From positions 1 to 39,009 of the IMG/VR virus record IMGVR_UViG_3300046674_000101: a stretch of 39,009 nucleotides of DNA; one strand, written 5' to 3'. The DNA comes from a virus. Position numbers and translations under genes: made by a program. The notes under the pieces were generated by a model. The model was not told where the DNA came from. It searched no databases and saw nothing but the letters and a program-made list of their open reading frames with translations. Position 1 is the first letter of the stretch; each line of letters opens with the position of its first letter. Of the stretch, positions 20,200 to 29,014 are shown in pieces.

Positions 20200-20214
20200 A
20201 AGATAGACCAAAGG
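20200..20214 (+). repeat. 15-nt direct repeat, copy 2
   Basis: AAGATAGACCAAAGG, identical to 14005-14019, and again upstream of an ATTATCTTCAT element. Preceded by a GGTTTAAACC palindrome. Marks the late-gene control region. Confidence 0.65.
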
Positions 20215-20256
20215 TATCTCTGGATATTCTCTGGTTATCTCTAGGTACCTCTGGTT
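20215..20256 (+). repeat. Four imperfect 11-nt tandem repeats
   Basis: TATCTCTGGA, TATTCTCTGGT, TATCTCTAGGT and ACCTCTGGTT follow one another with a period of 10-11 bases, one helical turn. They are placed between the 15-nt repeat and the promoter-like element P4, as an iteron or activator array would be. ATCTCTAGGT also occurs once at 16859-16868 in the structured RNA region. Confidence 0.5.
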
Positions 20257-20267
20257 TGAGCTAAGGG

Positions 20268-20296
20268 ATTATCTTCATTAATAACCTATAAAGAAC
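20268..20296 (+). promoter_or_regulatory. Late promoter-like element P4
   Basis: ATTATCTTCATTAATAACCT then ATAAAGAAC. The first 11 bases are identical to P3; 19 of 28 match overall. Its TAAC..ATA.A..A core also aligns at 11 of 16 positions with P2. It is the only promoter-like element just upstream of the structural module starting at 20427, so it probably serves the late genes. Confidence 0.45.
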
Positions 20297-20315
20297 TTAG
20301 GTTTGAACCAAAGGT

Positions 20316-20360
20316 ATCCTAGAGTCATTATCAATAGTTAATATCATTATCGATAATCAC
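20316..20360. other. AT-rich tract with palindrome
   Basis: A short run of about 75% A+T containing ATTATCGATAAT and related repeats (ATTATCAATAGTTAATATC). In an otherwise about 55% GC genome this could be a melting region of an origin or simply part of the late leader. No IHF match was convincing. Confidence 0.3.
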
Positions 20361-20426
20361 TTTGGTCTCCCTTTAGAACACCCATTAACCCCTTGGCTCC
20401 CCCAAGGAATAACCAAGGCTATATAA

Positions 20427-21158
20427 ATGGCTCTCGAAACTGCATCCTATATTAATGGTCTCGTCCCAGCTAATCCGCTTGGGGCTGATCCTATTGCTCA
20501 GGCTGATGATCACATCCGTCTAATCAAGTCGACCCTTAAGGCGACCTTTCCGAATATCTCTGGGCCGGTCACTCTGAATCAGGCCCAATTGAATGCTGCT
20601 GCTCCCATTGGCTCCATCGTCATGTGGTTCCAAGGTTCCCTTCCTTCGGGCTGGGTCTTGTGTAATGGACAGACGGTGGCGAAGTCAGATGGCAGTGGGA
20701 ATATCACTACCCCCAATCTGCTTGATCGTCTTCCTATCGCAGCCGGGGGCTCCTATGGCCTCAACACAACTGCTGGTAATCGGTTCCCTGTCATTACGTG
20801 GAATCAGATGCCTGTGCATAACCATGCGGCCAACACGGACACCGTAGGGAACCATACGCACCATGTGGTCGGTAACACGGGTGGCGCTGGTGGCCACAGC
20901 CACACCTTGCCGAACTTGGGCTCCGTCCAAGCAGGTTCAGACAATGGCGGTGCCAACGTACCTGTCAACACAGGCTACGGCTCGGGTCGCCTCTTGAGCC
21001 CCACGGACCCTGTAGGGGACCACGGCCATTACTTCGAAGTTGACTCATGGGGTGCCGGTAGCCATGCCCACGGGGTCTCCGTAGGTAACGCAGGTTCTAG
21101 CTCCCCTATGGATGTCCTGAACCCGGTCTATGGCCTCTACTTCATCATGAAGGTTTAA
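20427..21158 (+). CDS. Tail collar domain protein, copy 1
   Basis: 243 residues. The N-terminal ~60 (MALETASYINGLVPANPLGA... DDHIRLIKSTLKATFPNISGPVT) is a short adaptor shared with the next gene. It is followed by a phage tail collar domain (IGSIVMWFQGSLPSGWVLCNGQTV...TPNLLDRLPIAAG) and a His/Gly-rich C-terminus (MPVHNHAANTDTVGNHTHHV) like the metal-binding repeats of trimeric short tail fibres. Likely an adhesin or appendage at the tail. First gene of the late unit, with AAGG upstream of the ATG. Confidence 0.8.
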   Translation: MALETASYINGLVPANPLGADPIAQADDHIRLIKSTLKATFPNISGPVTLNQAQLNAAAPIGSIVMWFQGSLPSGWVLCNGQTVAKSDGSGNITTPNLLDRLPIAAGGSYGLNTTAGNRFPVITWNQMPVHNHAANTDTVGNHTHHVVGNTGGAGGHSHTLPNLGSVQAGSDNGGANVPVNTGYGSGRLLSPTDPVGDHGHYFEVDSWGAGSHAHGVSVGNAGSSSPMDVLNPVYGLYFIMKV

Positions 21159-21160
21159 AG

Positions 21161-21706
21161 ATGCCTCTTGAATCAGCAACGTACCTCAACCAACTCGTTG
21201 CGACCAATCCGACCTCCACGGACTCCGTGTCGCAATCCGATGACCACCTCCGTCTCATCAAGCTAGCCCTCAAGAACACCTTCCCGAACCTGGATAGCCC
21301 GGTCACCGCCACGCCTGCCCAGTTGAACTTCCCGGTACCCCAAGGGTTCATTGGGCTCTGGTCGGGAGCCATTGTGGCCATCCCGGCTGGCTGGGCCCTC
21401 TGTGATGGAACCAACGGGACCCCTGACCTGCGGAACAAGTTCGTGGTCGGTGCCGGTACTACCTACGCAGTCAATGCCACGGGTGGTTCGGTCAATACCG
21501 GAGCGGGGGGTTCGCACACCCACACCCTCAATAACACCACGGATAGCCCCACGGTGACCACAGGTCCCGTTCAGGCTGGCACAGGGGCCACGGTTGTCAC
21601 TGGTGTTACTCCGGTAGCCCATACGCACACCGCGAACTTGATCGGTGATCACCAACACTCGTCACTGCCTCCGTACTTGGCACTGGCGTACATCATGAAG
21701 CTCTAA
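21161..21706 (+). CDS. Tail collar domain protein, copy 2 (shorter paralogue)
   Basis: 181 residues. The same N-terminal adaptor as copy 1 (MPLESATYLNQLVATNPTST... DDHLRLIKLALKNTFPNLDSPVT) and a shorter collar core (FIGLWSGAIVAIPAGWALCDGTNG TPDLRNKF), then GSHTHTLNN and a short C-terminus ending YLALAYIMKL, like copy 1's YGLYFIMKV. Clear tandem duplicates two bases apart. The shared N-termini suggest both attach to the same tail site while the C-termini differ. Confidence 0.8.
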   Translation: MPLESATYLNQLVATNPTSTDSVSQSDDHLRLIKLALKNTFPNLDSPVTATPAQLNFPVPQGFIGLWSGAIVAIPAGWALCDGTNGTPDLRNKFVVGAGTTYAVNATGGSVNTGAGGSHTHTLNNTTDSPTVTTGPVQAGTGATVVTGVTPVAHTHTANLIGDHQHSSLPPYLALAYIMKL

Positions 21707-21711
21707 AGCCT

Positions 21712-23421
21712 ATGCCTACCCTCCCGCTCCGCGAGCTTGGGGGCGTGGGGGTAATCACGGACGCAAATCCCTACGACCTCCCGCCTAACGCCTTCTCAGG
21801 TGCCAATAACGTCATCTTTGATGAGAACCGAATCTCCCGGGCTCCGGTCTTCAAGATGATGTTCAACCCGATCCGCTCGGCACTGACGTATGACGCAGCC
21901 TCAGGGGACTACGATACAAACCCCAACGTCTACGACTCGGCACAGGGCGGTAGCTCGAATAACGCTCGCTTCATTGGGTCCTACGCTACATCCACGGCTG
22001 GTGAAGTTGCCTTCGTGACGGACGCAGACGGCACAGTCCGTGCGTACCCGGGGGGCACCCTCACGTTCCAGACTCCGGTCTCCGGGACGATCACCAACGA
22101 TAACCCTTGGTCCCACGCTCAGGTGGGCGGCATCTCCTTCCTCACTCGAGCAGGGATGAAGCCGTACGTCCGCAACATCTCCTCTGATGCAGTCTACAGC
22201 GGCATTGGTGGTGACTGGGTAGCTACGGATACTGCTGCAGTCGTCCGACCGTTCCTAGACTTCGCATTGATGTTGAATGTGACGAAGAACGGTGTCCCCT
22301 ATCCGACCATGGTCAAGTGGTGCAACCCGATCCAGTTCGGGCAGGCAACCTCGGCTATCAACTGGGACCCTGCGAACCCTAACTTCGTCGCTGGCGAGAA
22401 TACCCTGAGTGAGATGCGCGGCCCGATCCGTGATGGTCTGGTGCTCGGCAACTCGTTCATAGTCTACAACCAGTCTCAACTGTGGAACGTGGACTACCGT
22501 GGGGACCAGTCGGTCTTCGGGTTCCGCCGCCTTCCCTATGAGGGTGGAATCATCAACACCAACTGTGTGGTCGAAGTCGATGGCAAGCACATGGTGTTCG
22601 GTGACAACGATATCTACATGCACGATGGGATGAGCAAGAAATCCCTCGCTGATGGTCGTGTTCGTCGGCGTATCTTCAACGCCTTGGATCGCTCACGGCA
22701 GAACTCGTGCTTCGTGGTCCATGACGCAGTGGCAAACCTTGTCCACTTCTGCTACGCCACGCTGCAGGATGAAGCTTCGTTCTCGAAGACAGTCTTCTGC
22801 AACCAAGCGGCCATCTACAACTACAGGTCGGACACTTGGTCCTTCATGGACTTGCCGAATGTGGTCGGTGGTTCGATGACAGATGCTTCCCTTCTGAAGA
22901 ACCTCTACCCGGATGCCAACGACTCATACGAACTGTTCAACACACCGTACATGACGTTTGCCGGTGGGACCCCTAAGGTCTCCCTGATGCTCTCCGTGGC
23001 AGACCAAGCGAACGGCATCACTGACACTCGAGTCTTCGCCATCGATCTCCCGACTGCGGGCCTCGTGAATCTCCCTGCGTTACCTGAGGTTCTCAAGCCA
23101 GCCTACGTTGAACGCGTGGGTGCAGACATGGATGACTTCGGTATCTCGACTCTTCGCGGATACAAGCTGATCCAGAGCATCGTCCCTCAGTGTTCCTTTG
23201 AGGACAGCAACGGCATCTTCACGTTCGACATTGGGTCCTCGGACCTCCCGAAGCAGTCCCCAACGTATCGAGCTTCGTGCCCGTTCAATCCCTCGACTGA
23301 CTACAAGATTGACATGCAGGTTGCAGGTCGGTACCTCGCGTACAAGATCAGCACGGCATCGATCTCGAGCTTCCAGATCAGCGGTTTCGATATGGATGTC
23401 AAAACAACGTCTCGGCGGTAA
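21712..23421 (+). CDS. Virion/tail structural protein (tail tube or stabilisation type)
   Basis: 569 residues beginning MPTLPLRELGGVGVITDANP then YDLPPNAFSGANNVIFDENR, a start seen in podophage structural proteins near the tail genes (recall). Beta-rich, with many aromatic-Gly segments and no membrane helix or enzyme motif. Size and place fit a tail tubular protein B-like or stabilisation/nozzle component. Exact role uncertain. Confidence 0.6.
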   Translation: MPTLPLRELGGVGVITDANPYDLPPNAFSGANNVIFDENRISRAPVFKMMFNPIRSALTYDAASGDYDTNPNVYDSAQGGSSNNARFIGSYATSTAGEVAFVTDADGTVRAYPGGTLTFQTPVSGTITNDNPWSHAQVGGISFLTRAGMKPYVRNISSDAVYSGIGGDWVATDTAAVVRPFLDFALMLNVTKNGVPYPTMVKWCNPIQFGQATSAINWDPANPNFVAGENTLSEMRGPIRDGLVLGNSFIVYNQSQLWNVDYRGDQSVFGFRRLPYEGGIINTNCVVEVDGKHMVFGDNDIYMHDGMSKKSLADGRVRRRIFNALDRSRQNSCFVVHDAVANLVHFCYATLQDEASFSKTVFCNQAAIYNYRSDTWSFMDLPNVVGGSMTDASLLKNLYPDANDSYELFNTPYMTFAGGTPKVSLMLSVADQANGITDTRVFAIDLPTAGLVNLPALPEVLKPAYVERVGADMDDFGISTLRGYKLIQSIVPQCSFEDSNGIFTFDIGSSDLPKQSPTYRASCPFNPSTDYKIDMQVAGRYLAYKISTASISSFQISGFDMDVKTTSRR

Positions 23422-23423
23422 CT

Positions 23424-23588
23424 ATGGCCGTAACTTACACAACCCCCCTGGTGAACTACGTGCGTTCCAGCGTGCCCCCGCTTCCCGATTCCCAAGTCAG
23501 ATACCTGATGGAAGAGTTTAGGAAGCTGGAGCAGACGCTGGCGACCTATAAAGCTGCGTTAGATCAGCTTGCGCCACGAGTCCCCTGA
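23424..23588 (+). CDS. Hypothetical virion-module protein (54 aa)
   Basis: ATG 23424 to TGA 23586-23588: MAVTYTTPLVNYVRSSVPPL then PDSQVRYLMEEFRKLEQTLA and a short tail. Proline-bearing N-terminus and a C-terminal coiled-coil-like helix. It is two bases from the preceding stop and 17 from the next start. Perhaps a small structural or assembly factor. Confidence 0.6.
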   Translation: MAVTYTTPLVNYVRSSVPPLPDSQVRYLMEEFRKLEQTLATYKAALDQLAPRVP

Positions 23589-23605
23589 ATAACTTTCCAG
23601 AGAGT

Positions 23606-24067
23606 ATGAGTAACCTAGCGCGAATTGAAACCCCCGCCACCGAGCTTGAGAAGGTCTACAGGCTCGAGAAGGAATTAGAAAAGCTTCCTCAAGTCATGTG
23701 TCCGGTGTGGCATCACTTCGCGCCCGGGCTGTACGCCCGAAAGATGCTGATTCCTAAGGGAACGGTGCTGACAGGTGCAGTCCATAAAACTGAGCACCTT
23801 TGCATCATTTCAGGGGACATCAGTGTCTCGACGGATGACGGTATGAAGCGCATCACAGATGCTCACGCCATCTTGTCTTCAAAGCCTGGTGCTAAACGCG
23901 CTGGTTTCACCCACGAAGACACGTACTGGACGACTGTTCACGCCACCGATGAAACGGACCTGGACAGGCTGGTCGAGGAATTGACCACATCCACCAATCA
24001 AGAGTTGATCGGACAACCCGAGAACAAACAACTCCTCTCAAACAATCTACTGGAGCCACCACAATGA
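23606..24067 (+). CDS. Cupin-like virion-module protein (153 aa)
   Basis: After an N-terminal helix (ATELEKVYRLEKELEKL), residues 39-110 have a jelly-roll cupin pattern: FAPGLYARKMLIPKGTVLTG, HKTEHLCIISGDISVST, then GAKRAGFTHEDTYWTTVHAT. His60, Glu63 and His65 with the later His102 could bind a metal. Preceded by GAGAG. Cupin folds in phage virions may be decoration or assembly proteins; an enzyme role is not excluded. The next gene overlaps by four bases. Confidence 0.55.
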   Translation: MSNLARIETPATELEKVYRLEKELEKLPQVMCPVWHHFAPGLYARKMLIPKGTVLTGAVHKTEHLCIISGDISVSTDDGMKRITDAHAILSSKPGAKRAGFTHEDTYWTTVHATDETDLDRLVEELTTSTNQELIGQPENKQLLSNNLLEPPQ

Positions 24068-25176
24068 GCTTTGCAATTGCTGCTGGTGTCGGAGGTGCAG
24101 CTATTGGGGCTATTGGCTCCACAATGGCCGCTGATTCCGCCGCTGACGCCTCTAAGTATGCCACCGATAACTCAGGTAAGCCGTGGAGCGGTGTGCAGCC
24201 CTACCTGACTGGTACGTACGACAAAGGCCAGGGTGCCCTCGATTCTGCGATGGGCATGGGCAACAATGGTGTCTATAGCGGCCCCCGCGTAGCTGGTCTC
24301 AATCCCTATCAGACCAATGGTGCGACCCAAGCAGGTCAGTTCGCTTCTGGTCAAGGTGCCGACATCGCTGGTCAACTGTACGGTCAAGGCACCAACGCAC
24401 TGAAGTATGGTCAGCAGTACGCGGGCAACGCTCAACAGATGTTCGATCAAGCCGGTCAAGATCAGACGCAGAACTTCCTGAATAGCGCCTCGCAGTACGC
24501 AAACAACCCGTACGTTGACGGGATCATCGACGCCAACTCGCGTGACGTTACCCGCAACCTAAACGAAAACCAACTGCCGTCCCTGTACCTTGGTGCAGCC
24601 GGGAGTGGTAACACGAACTCAACCCGCACAGGCGTCGCTGAAGGTATCGCTCAGCGCGGTGCCGCAGACAAGCTTGCGGACATCTCGAGCAACATTCGCA
24701 GCCAGTTCTTCTCCCAAGGACTGTCGCAAGCTCAGAGCCAGTACAACACGCAGCAAGCACAAAAGCAAAGCGCGAACGGTCAGATCGGGAATTACTTCCA
24801 GACTGGTCAAGGTGCACTCCAGGGTGCCCAAGACGCCAACGCGAAGAACTTCGACGCATCGCAAGCTGCAGGAGGTGTATTCCAACAGAACCAGCAGCAA
24901 GGTCTCGACGCGGATCGCCAAGCCTTCAGCGAAGGTCAGAACAACAACCTCGACTTGCTCACGAAGTACATGAACATGCTCAAGGGCTCCTACGGTAACT
25001 CGCAAGCTGTCCAGCCTGTTGCCTCTCAGAACCCGATTCAGGGTGCCCTCGGTGGTGCTTTGGGTGCCGCAAGCATCGTAGGCAAGCTCGGCAGTTCTAA
25101 CGCTTCTTCGAGCGGGTTCAACCCCGCCTACCAGTCGAGCTATTCGGGCTTCGACAACCCCGACAACTACGGCTAA
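24064..25176 (+). CDS. Internal virion/ejection protein (370 aa, Gln/Asn/Gly-rich)
   Basis: N-terminus MSFAIAAGVGGAAIGAIGST is a glycine-zipper-like hydrophobic segment. It is followed by long low-complexity Gln/Ala/Gly/Asn helices (AQQMFDQAGQDQTQNFLNSA) and a region with NPYVDGIIDANSRDVTRNLNEN. This composition is typical of podovirus ejection proteins that leave the head and form a conduit in the cell envelope. It is first of three consecutive such genes. GGAG precedes the ATG. Confidence 0.65.
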   Translation: MSFAIAAGVGGAAIGAIGSTMAADSAADASKYATDNSGKPWSGVQPYLTGTYDKGQGALDSAMGMGNNGVYSGPRVAGLNPYQTNGATQAGQFASGQGADIAGQLYGQGTNALKYGQQYAGNAQQMFDQAGQDQTQNFLNSASQYANNPYVDGIIDANSRDVTRNLNENQLPSLYLGAAGSGNTNSTRTGVAEGIAQRGAADKLADISSNIRSQFFSQGLSQAQSQYNTQQAQKQSANGQIGNYFQTGQGALQGAQDANAKNFDASQAAGGVFQQNQQQGLDADRQAFSEGQNNNLDLLTKYMNMLKGSYGNSQAVQPVASQNPIQGALGGALGAASIVGKLGSSNASSSGFNPAYQSSYSGFDNPDNYG

Positions 25177-25184
25177 GGAAACCC

Positions 25185-26246
25185 ATGCCCTATAACCCGC
25201 AAGATTACGACACCCCTCTCGCTATGGCGATGGGTGGCACGGCACCGGGCGTGGCTCCAATTAATGCTGGAGACGACGACCCTTCGCAGCAGTATGCGCT
25301 CCCGGTCCAAGCTCCTCAGATGGACCCAGGCCCTGCGTACTACCAAGCTCAACAGCAAAAGTCATGGTACGACAACGCTAATAAGAACGCCCTCTGGAAC
25401 GGCATGGGTGCTGCTGGCGCTGCTCTCTTGGGTGGCACGGACTTCAACAAGAGTCTCGGTCATGCCATCAACGGCTTCAACGGCGCATATGACGCACAGG
25501 TCGACAAAGACCGTGCGCTTACGCAGGCTAAGGTAACCCACACGGCCGATGGCGCGTTCTCGATCTATGAATATCCCGATGGGACTCAGAGGATCGTTAA
25601 GAACAACGGCATTGTCGCCTACAACACTGATCAGAAGGCTGCTAAGGCGCTGGCTGAGAAGAACAAAATCGACTACACGGCTGATGCTAATGCCCGCGCT
25701 ACTAATCAGAAGGCGGGTGAGAAAGCTGCGCTAGATTCTGCAGGTGACGCAGTTGCGAGCGCTGCAAACGCCAAGGAACTCCGCACTGTTGCTGACGACG
25801 TTGAGAAGAGTCAGAAGGATTGGGTTCCTGCCTCAGGAGGCATCGTCGGAGCAGTACCGCAAGCGGTGCGTGCTGTCATCTCTCCTGAGAATGCAGCCTT
25901 GCAGGACCGTGCGTACGCCATCATTCAGAACAACCTTCGCGCAACCCTCGGCTCTCAGTACACCGAGAACGAAGGCAAGGCACTGCTGGCCCGTACGTTC
26001 GACCCGCACCAAACTCCCACAGAGAATGCACGCCGTCTTCGCGCTGCTGCGGACAACATGGAAGCGATGCAAGCCGACAAGGCGGGTGCCCAATCCTACA
26101 TGGCAAAGCACGGGACCCTCCAAGGTTACACCCCAGGCGCTGCTTCGGCTGCTCCTGCGGCTTCCCCACAAGCCCCCGCTCAAGGTGGGGTTCAAGATAA
26201 CTCTGCTGTAGCTGCGGAGATGCGTAGGCGAGGATTACTCAAGTGA
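25185..26246 (+). CDS. Internal virion/ejection protein (353 aa)
   Basis: MPYNPQDYDTPLAMAMGGTA, a Pro/Gln-rich first 70 residues, then an Ala/Gly segment (NALWNGMGAAGAALLGGTDF) and long Ala/Lys/Asp helices. It lies between the other two ejection-type proteins and overlaps the next gene by four bases. AAGGAAA precedes the ATG. No enzyme motif seen. Confidence 0.6.
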   Translation: MPYNPQDYDTPLAMAMGGTAPGVAPINAGDDDPSQQYALPVQAPQMDPGPAYYQAQQQKSWYDNANKNALWNGMGAAGAALLGGTDFNKSLGHAINGFNGAYDAQVDKDRALTQAKVTHTADGAFSIYEYPDGTQRIVKNNGIVAYNTDQKAAKALAEKNKIDYTADANARATNQKAGEKAALDSAGDAVASAANAKELRTVADDVEKSQKDWVPASGGIVGAVPQAVRAVISPENAALQDRAYAIIQNNLRATLGSQYTENEGKALLARTFDPHQTPTENARRLRAAADNMEAMQADKAGAQSYMAKHGTLQGYTPGAASAAPAASPQAPAQGGVQDNSAVAAEMRRRGLLK

Positions 26247-29014
26247 GCTTAGACCTCTCGCAGATGTCCGATGATGACCTGAAGGCTCTGTATTCCAACA
26301 CTCAGGGAATCCATCAGAACGAGTCCAACGGTGCTTCAGACTCGGCATCCATTGTCAACCCGACAAGCGGTGCTGAAGGTTCCATGCAAGTCATGAAGGA
26401 CACTCAGAAGGACCCCGGTTTTGGTGTGAAGCCGTCGGACGGTACGCCTGAGGACACAGCCCGTGCTGGTCGTGATTACTATGCGGCTATGCACCAGAGG
26501 TACGGTGACCCGTTCACGGCTGCTGTGGCCTACAACTGGGGCCCTGGCAAAGCAGACAAGTGGATCAAGAACGGCAGCAAGCTTGAGGACCTCCCTGAGG
26601 AAACCCTCAAGTATGTCTACAAGATGCAGGCCCGTGATCCTGCAGCGTCCTCGACAACGGAACTCACCCCTGAGTCGGCACCGAAGCCCAAGCAGAAGGA
26701 ACAAGCGGGTCCTCCGGTATCCGCGAAGCCTTTGGGTGCCTGGGATGCCCTCGGGGAAGCCGTGCAACACCCTGGCGACACTGCGGCTGCTATCGGCTCA
26801 GGGCTCGCAAAGACTGCCAAGGACTTCGTTCAGCAGGCTCAGGACAATCCTGCTCAGGCTGCGAAGGGTGCCCTCCTGGGCTCTGCCAACGGCCTGACTT
26901 TTGGCACCTTCAAGAACTACATCCAACCTGCGTTGAGCAAGGTTGTGAACGGTGGTTCGTTTGCTGATGCACAACTACGCGTCAAGGACATGTATGACGC
27001 TCAGGGCCCTGCGACTACCGTAGGTGAACTTGGTTCTGCATTCATTCCCGGCCCTGGGCAGGCATCGCTGGTCGCTAAGGCTGTAAATGCTGTCCCCACA
27101 GCCAGCCGTGTAGCTCGCGCCGGTGCCGGTATGGCTGCTGGTGCTGTTGAAGGCGTGGCTAACTACGCTGGTCGCGCTGAAGGTGACCTGAATGCCAAGG
27201 ATGCCGCTGCAAACGCGATCATCGGGGGTACCCTCGGGACCCTTCCGGCTGTTGGTCCTGCTACGGTCCAACAAAAGGCTGCTTCTTTCATCCGCAAGGA
27301 AGGTGATAACGCTGCGAATGCCGCAGAAAACATCATCAAATTGAAGAGTACAGCCACTCGGGACACCATTGGTGGCGCTGAGATTGCCAAGAAGGAAGTA
27401 AATCGCATTGGCAAGGCAGGTCTGAATGAAGTTTCTGATGCAGTTGAGAAGCTCCCGGACTCCCCGGACAAGCTGATGGCCCAAAAGGCTCTCAATCGCT
27501 TCCGTGATTACGGTGACGATGCTTCGTTGAACGGTCTCGAGCAACATGGACCCGCTTCGAAGACCGTTGCAGACGCTATTCGCAAGGCACAACGCCTGGA
27601 TTCCCAAGTTTCCGAGCAGTCGGGCGCTTCGGCAATCAAACAAGGTCTTGCACACCTCGGGGGAGTCGCTGGTGGGTCCCTGGGCAGCAATATGGGCCCC
27701 GTTGGAGCAGTTATGGGCTACGGTGCCGGTCTCAAGGCCACCCAAAAGCTCCTCGGGACCTCTGGTACCCACGCTCAGATGGCTGTGAAGCGTCTGATCA
27801 AGCAGGATGCCGTTGCACAGGAAGTTCTGAACAAGCTTGGACCCTCTGCGGCCACCAAGGGCCTCCAGGACCTCACTGGACAGGGCGCTGCTCACCAAGC
27901 CAGCCTCGTGGCTGCTGCGGCTCAGGAACAGGCTACCAAAGCTGCTGCTGATGCTGCCAAGGTGACCGCAAAGGCTGATTCATATGCTGAAAAGTACATG
28001 AAGCGTGGCCTCGATGCCGGTGCCCAGGCGAAGCAAGATATCGCTGATCAGGCCATGGCTCAAGCCAAGCAGGCCCAACAGACCCAGAAGGAAGCTGCGG
28101 CCATCCTCGCGCAACAGGCGAAGGCTCAACAGGCTGCAAAGTCTGCTGCTGAGAAATCCGCTGCTGATCAACAGAAGGCTGCTGCTTCCCGTGCTGCTGA
28201 CATTGCCAAGCGCACTGCTAGTTACACCCAGGAACGCCAAGCTACCTCTGCTGAAGCTCGCGCTGCCAAGGCTGCTGAAGCCAAGGCCAAGCAAGTGTCT
28301 ACTCCTGATCCGCAGAAGACCGCTATGGAACAGGCCAAGGCACTCGCTGCTGAAGCCAAGGCCAAGCAAGATCGTCAAGCTGCAATCGATAAGCGTACCG
28401 AGAAGGCCCGTGCGGAACGTAGTGCATACAGCAAGAGTGCTCGTCGGGAGGCTGCAGCGGCTGCTGATAAGCAGGCCATGGTCGATAAGGCTGTCAACGG
28501 AGACTTCGACATCGAGAACCCGAAGGCTGCTGCGCTTCTTTCACACGTCGATCATCCAGATACGGAAACCCTCAAGGCTTCCCTCCAGAAGATCGCTAAG
28601 GAAGACCCTGAGCATGCGGAGACTATCTCCAGACTCTTCGGGACAGGTGAGAAGGCTCCTGCTGGGAAGCCGTACTACAACCTCCAGAGGAAGCTTCAGG
28701 ATGTCCACGGCTCTCGCGTCCCTGAGAAGCCTGCAGAGACCTCTAGCTCTAGTGGTGTCCTGTCAAAGGCCAACATCGAGAATGATGCTGCCTACGCTGC
28801 AGGGATCGAGAACCGCCAACAGTATGCCCGCAAGACACACTCTGCAGCCCCTGAGGGTCCCGTGAAGGAACTGGTCCATAAGCTCTCGACCATGGGAGAC
28901 GCAGACAAGCGGATGTCCCTCTACAACAAGGTCTATGCGAAAGCCTCGGAATCCGAAAAGAAGTTCATGGATGACAAGGTGGAGCACATGATCCACTACG
29001 GTAATGAGTATTGA
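26243..29014 (+). CDS. Large internal virion protein with lytic transglycosylase domain
   Basis: 923 residues from GTG 26243. Residues about 12-115 are a lytic transglycosylase (SLT, goose-lysozyme-like) domain: catalytic Glu27 in QNESNG, GAEGSMQVM at 43-51 and AYNWGPGKA at 96-104. It would cut peptidoglycan during DNA entry, as T7 gp16 does. The rest is Ala/Gly helices with glycine-zipper stretches (GSANGLTFGTF, GAGMAAGAVEGVANYAG, GGVAGGSLGSNMGPVGAVMG) and, from roughly residue 550 to 760, a very Ala/Lys/Gln/Glu-rich coiled-coil segment. T7 gp16 is 1318 residues, so this is a shorter analogue. Overlaps the next gene by TTGA. Confidence 0.8.
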   Translation: MSLDLSQMSDDDLKALYSNTQGIHQNESNGASDSASIVNPTSGAEGSMQVMKDTQKDPGFGVKPSDGTPEDTARAGRDYYAAMHQRYGDPFTAAVAYNWGPGKADKWIKNGSKLEDLPEETLKYVYKMQARDPAASSTTELTPESAPKPKQKEQAGPPVSAKPLGAWDALGEAVQHPGDTAAAIGSGLAKTAKDFVQQAQDNPAQAAKGALLGSANGLTFGTFKNYIQPALSKVVNGGSFADAQLRVKDMYDAQGPATTVGELGSAFIPGPGQASLVAKAVNAVPTASRVARAGAGMAAGAVEGVANYAGRAEGDLNAKDAAANAIIGGTLGTLPAVGPATVQQKAASFIRKEGDNAANAAENIIKLKSTATRDTIGGAEIAKKEVNRIGKAGLNEVSDAVEKLPDSPDKLMAQKALNRFRDYGDDASLNGLEQHGPASKTVADAIRKAQRLDSQVSEQSGASAIKQGLAHLGGVAGGSLGSNMGPVGAVMGYGAGLKATQKLLGTSGTHAQMAVKRLIKQDAVAQEVLNKLGPSAATKGLQDLTGQGAAHQASLVAAAAQEQATKAAADAAKVTAKADSYAEKYMKRGLDAGAQAKQDIADQAMAQAKQAQQTQKEAAAILAQQAKAQQAAKSAAEKSAADQQKAAASRAADIAKRTASYTQERQATSAEARAAKAAEAKAKQVSTPDPQKTAMEQAKALAAEAKAKQDRQAAIDKRTEKARAERSAYSKSARREAAAAADKQAMVDKAVNGDFDIENPKAAALLSHVDHPDTETLKASLQKIAKEDPEHAETISRLFGTGEKAPAGKPYYNLQRKLQDVHGSRVPEKPAETSSSSGVLSKANIENDAAYAAGIENRQQYARKTHSAAPEGPVKELVHKLSTMGDADKRMSLYNKVYAKASESEKKFMDDKVEHMIHYGNEY

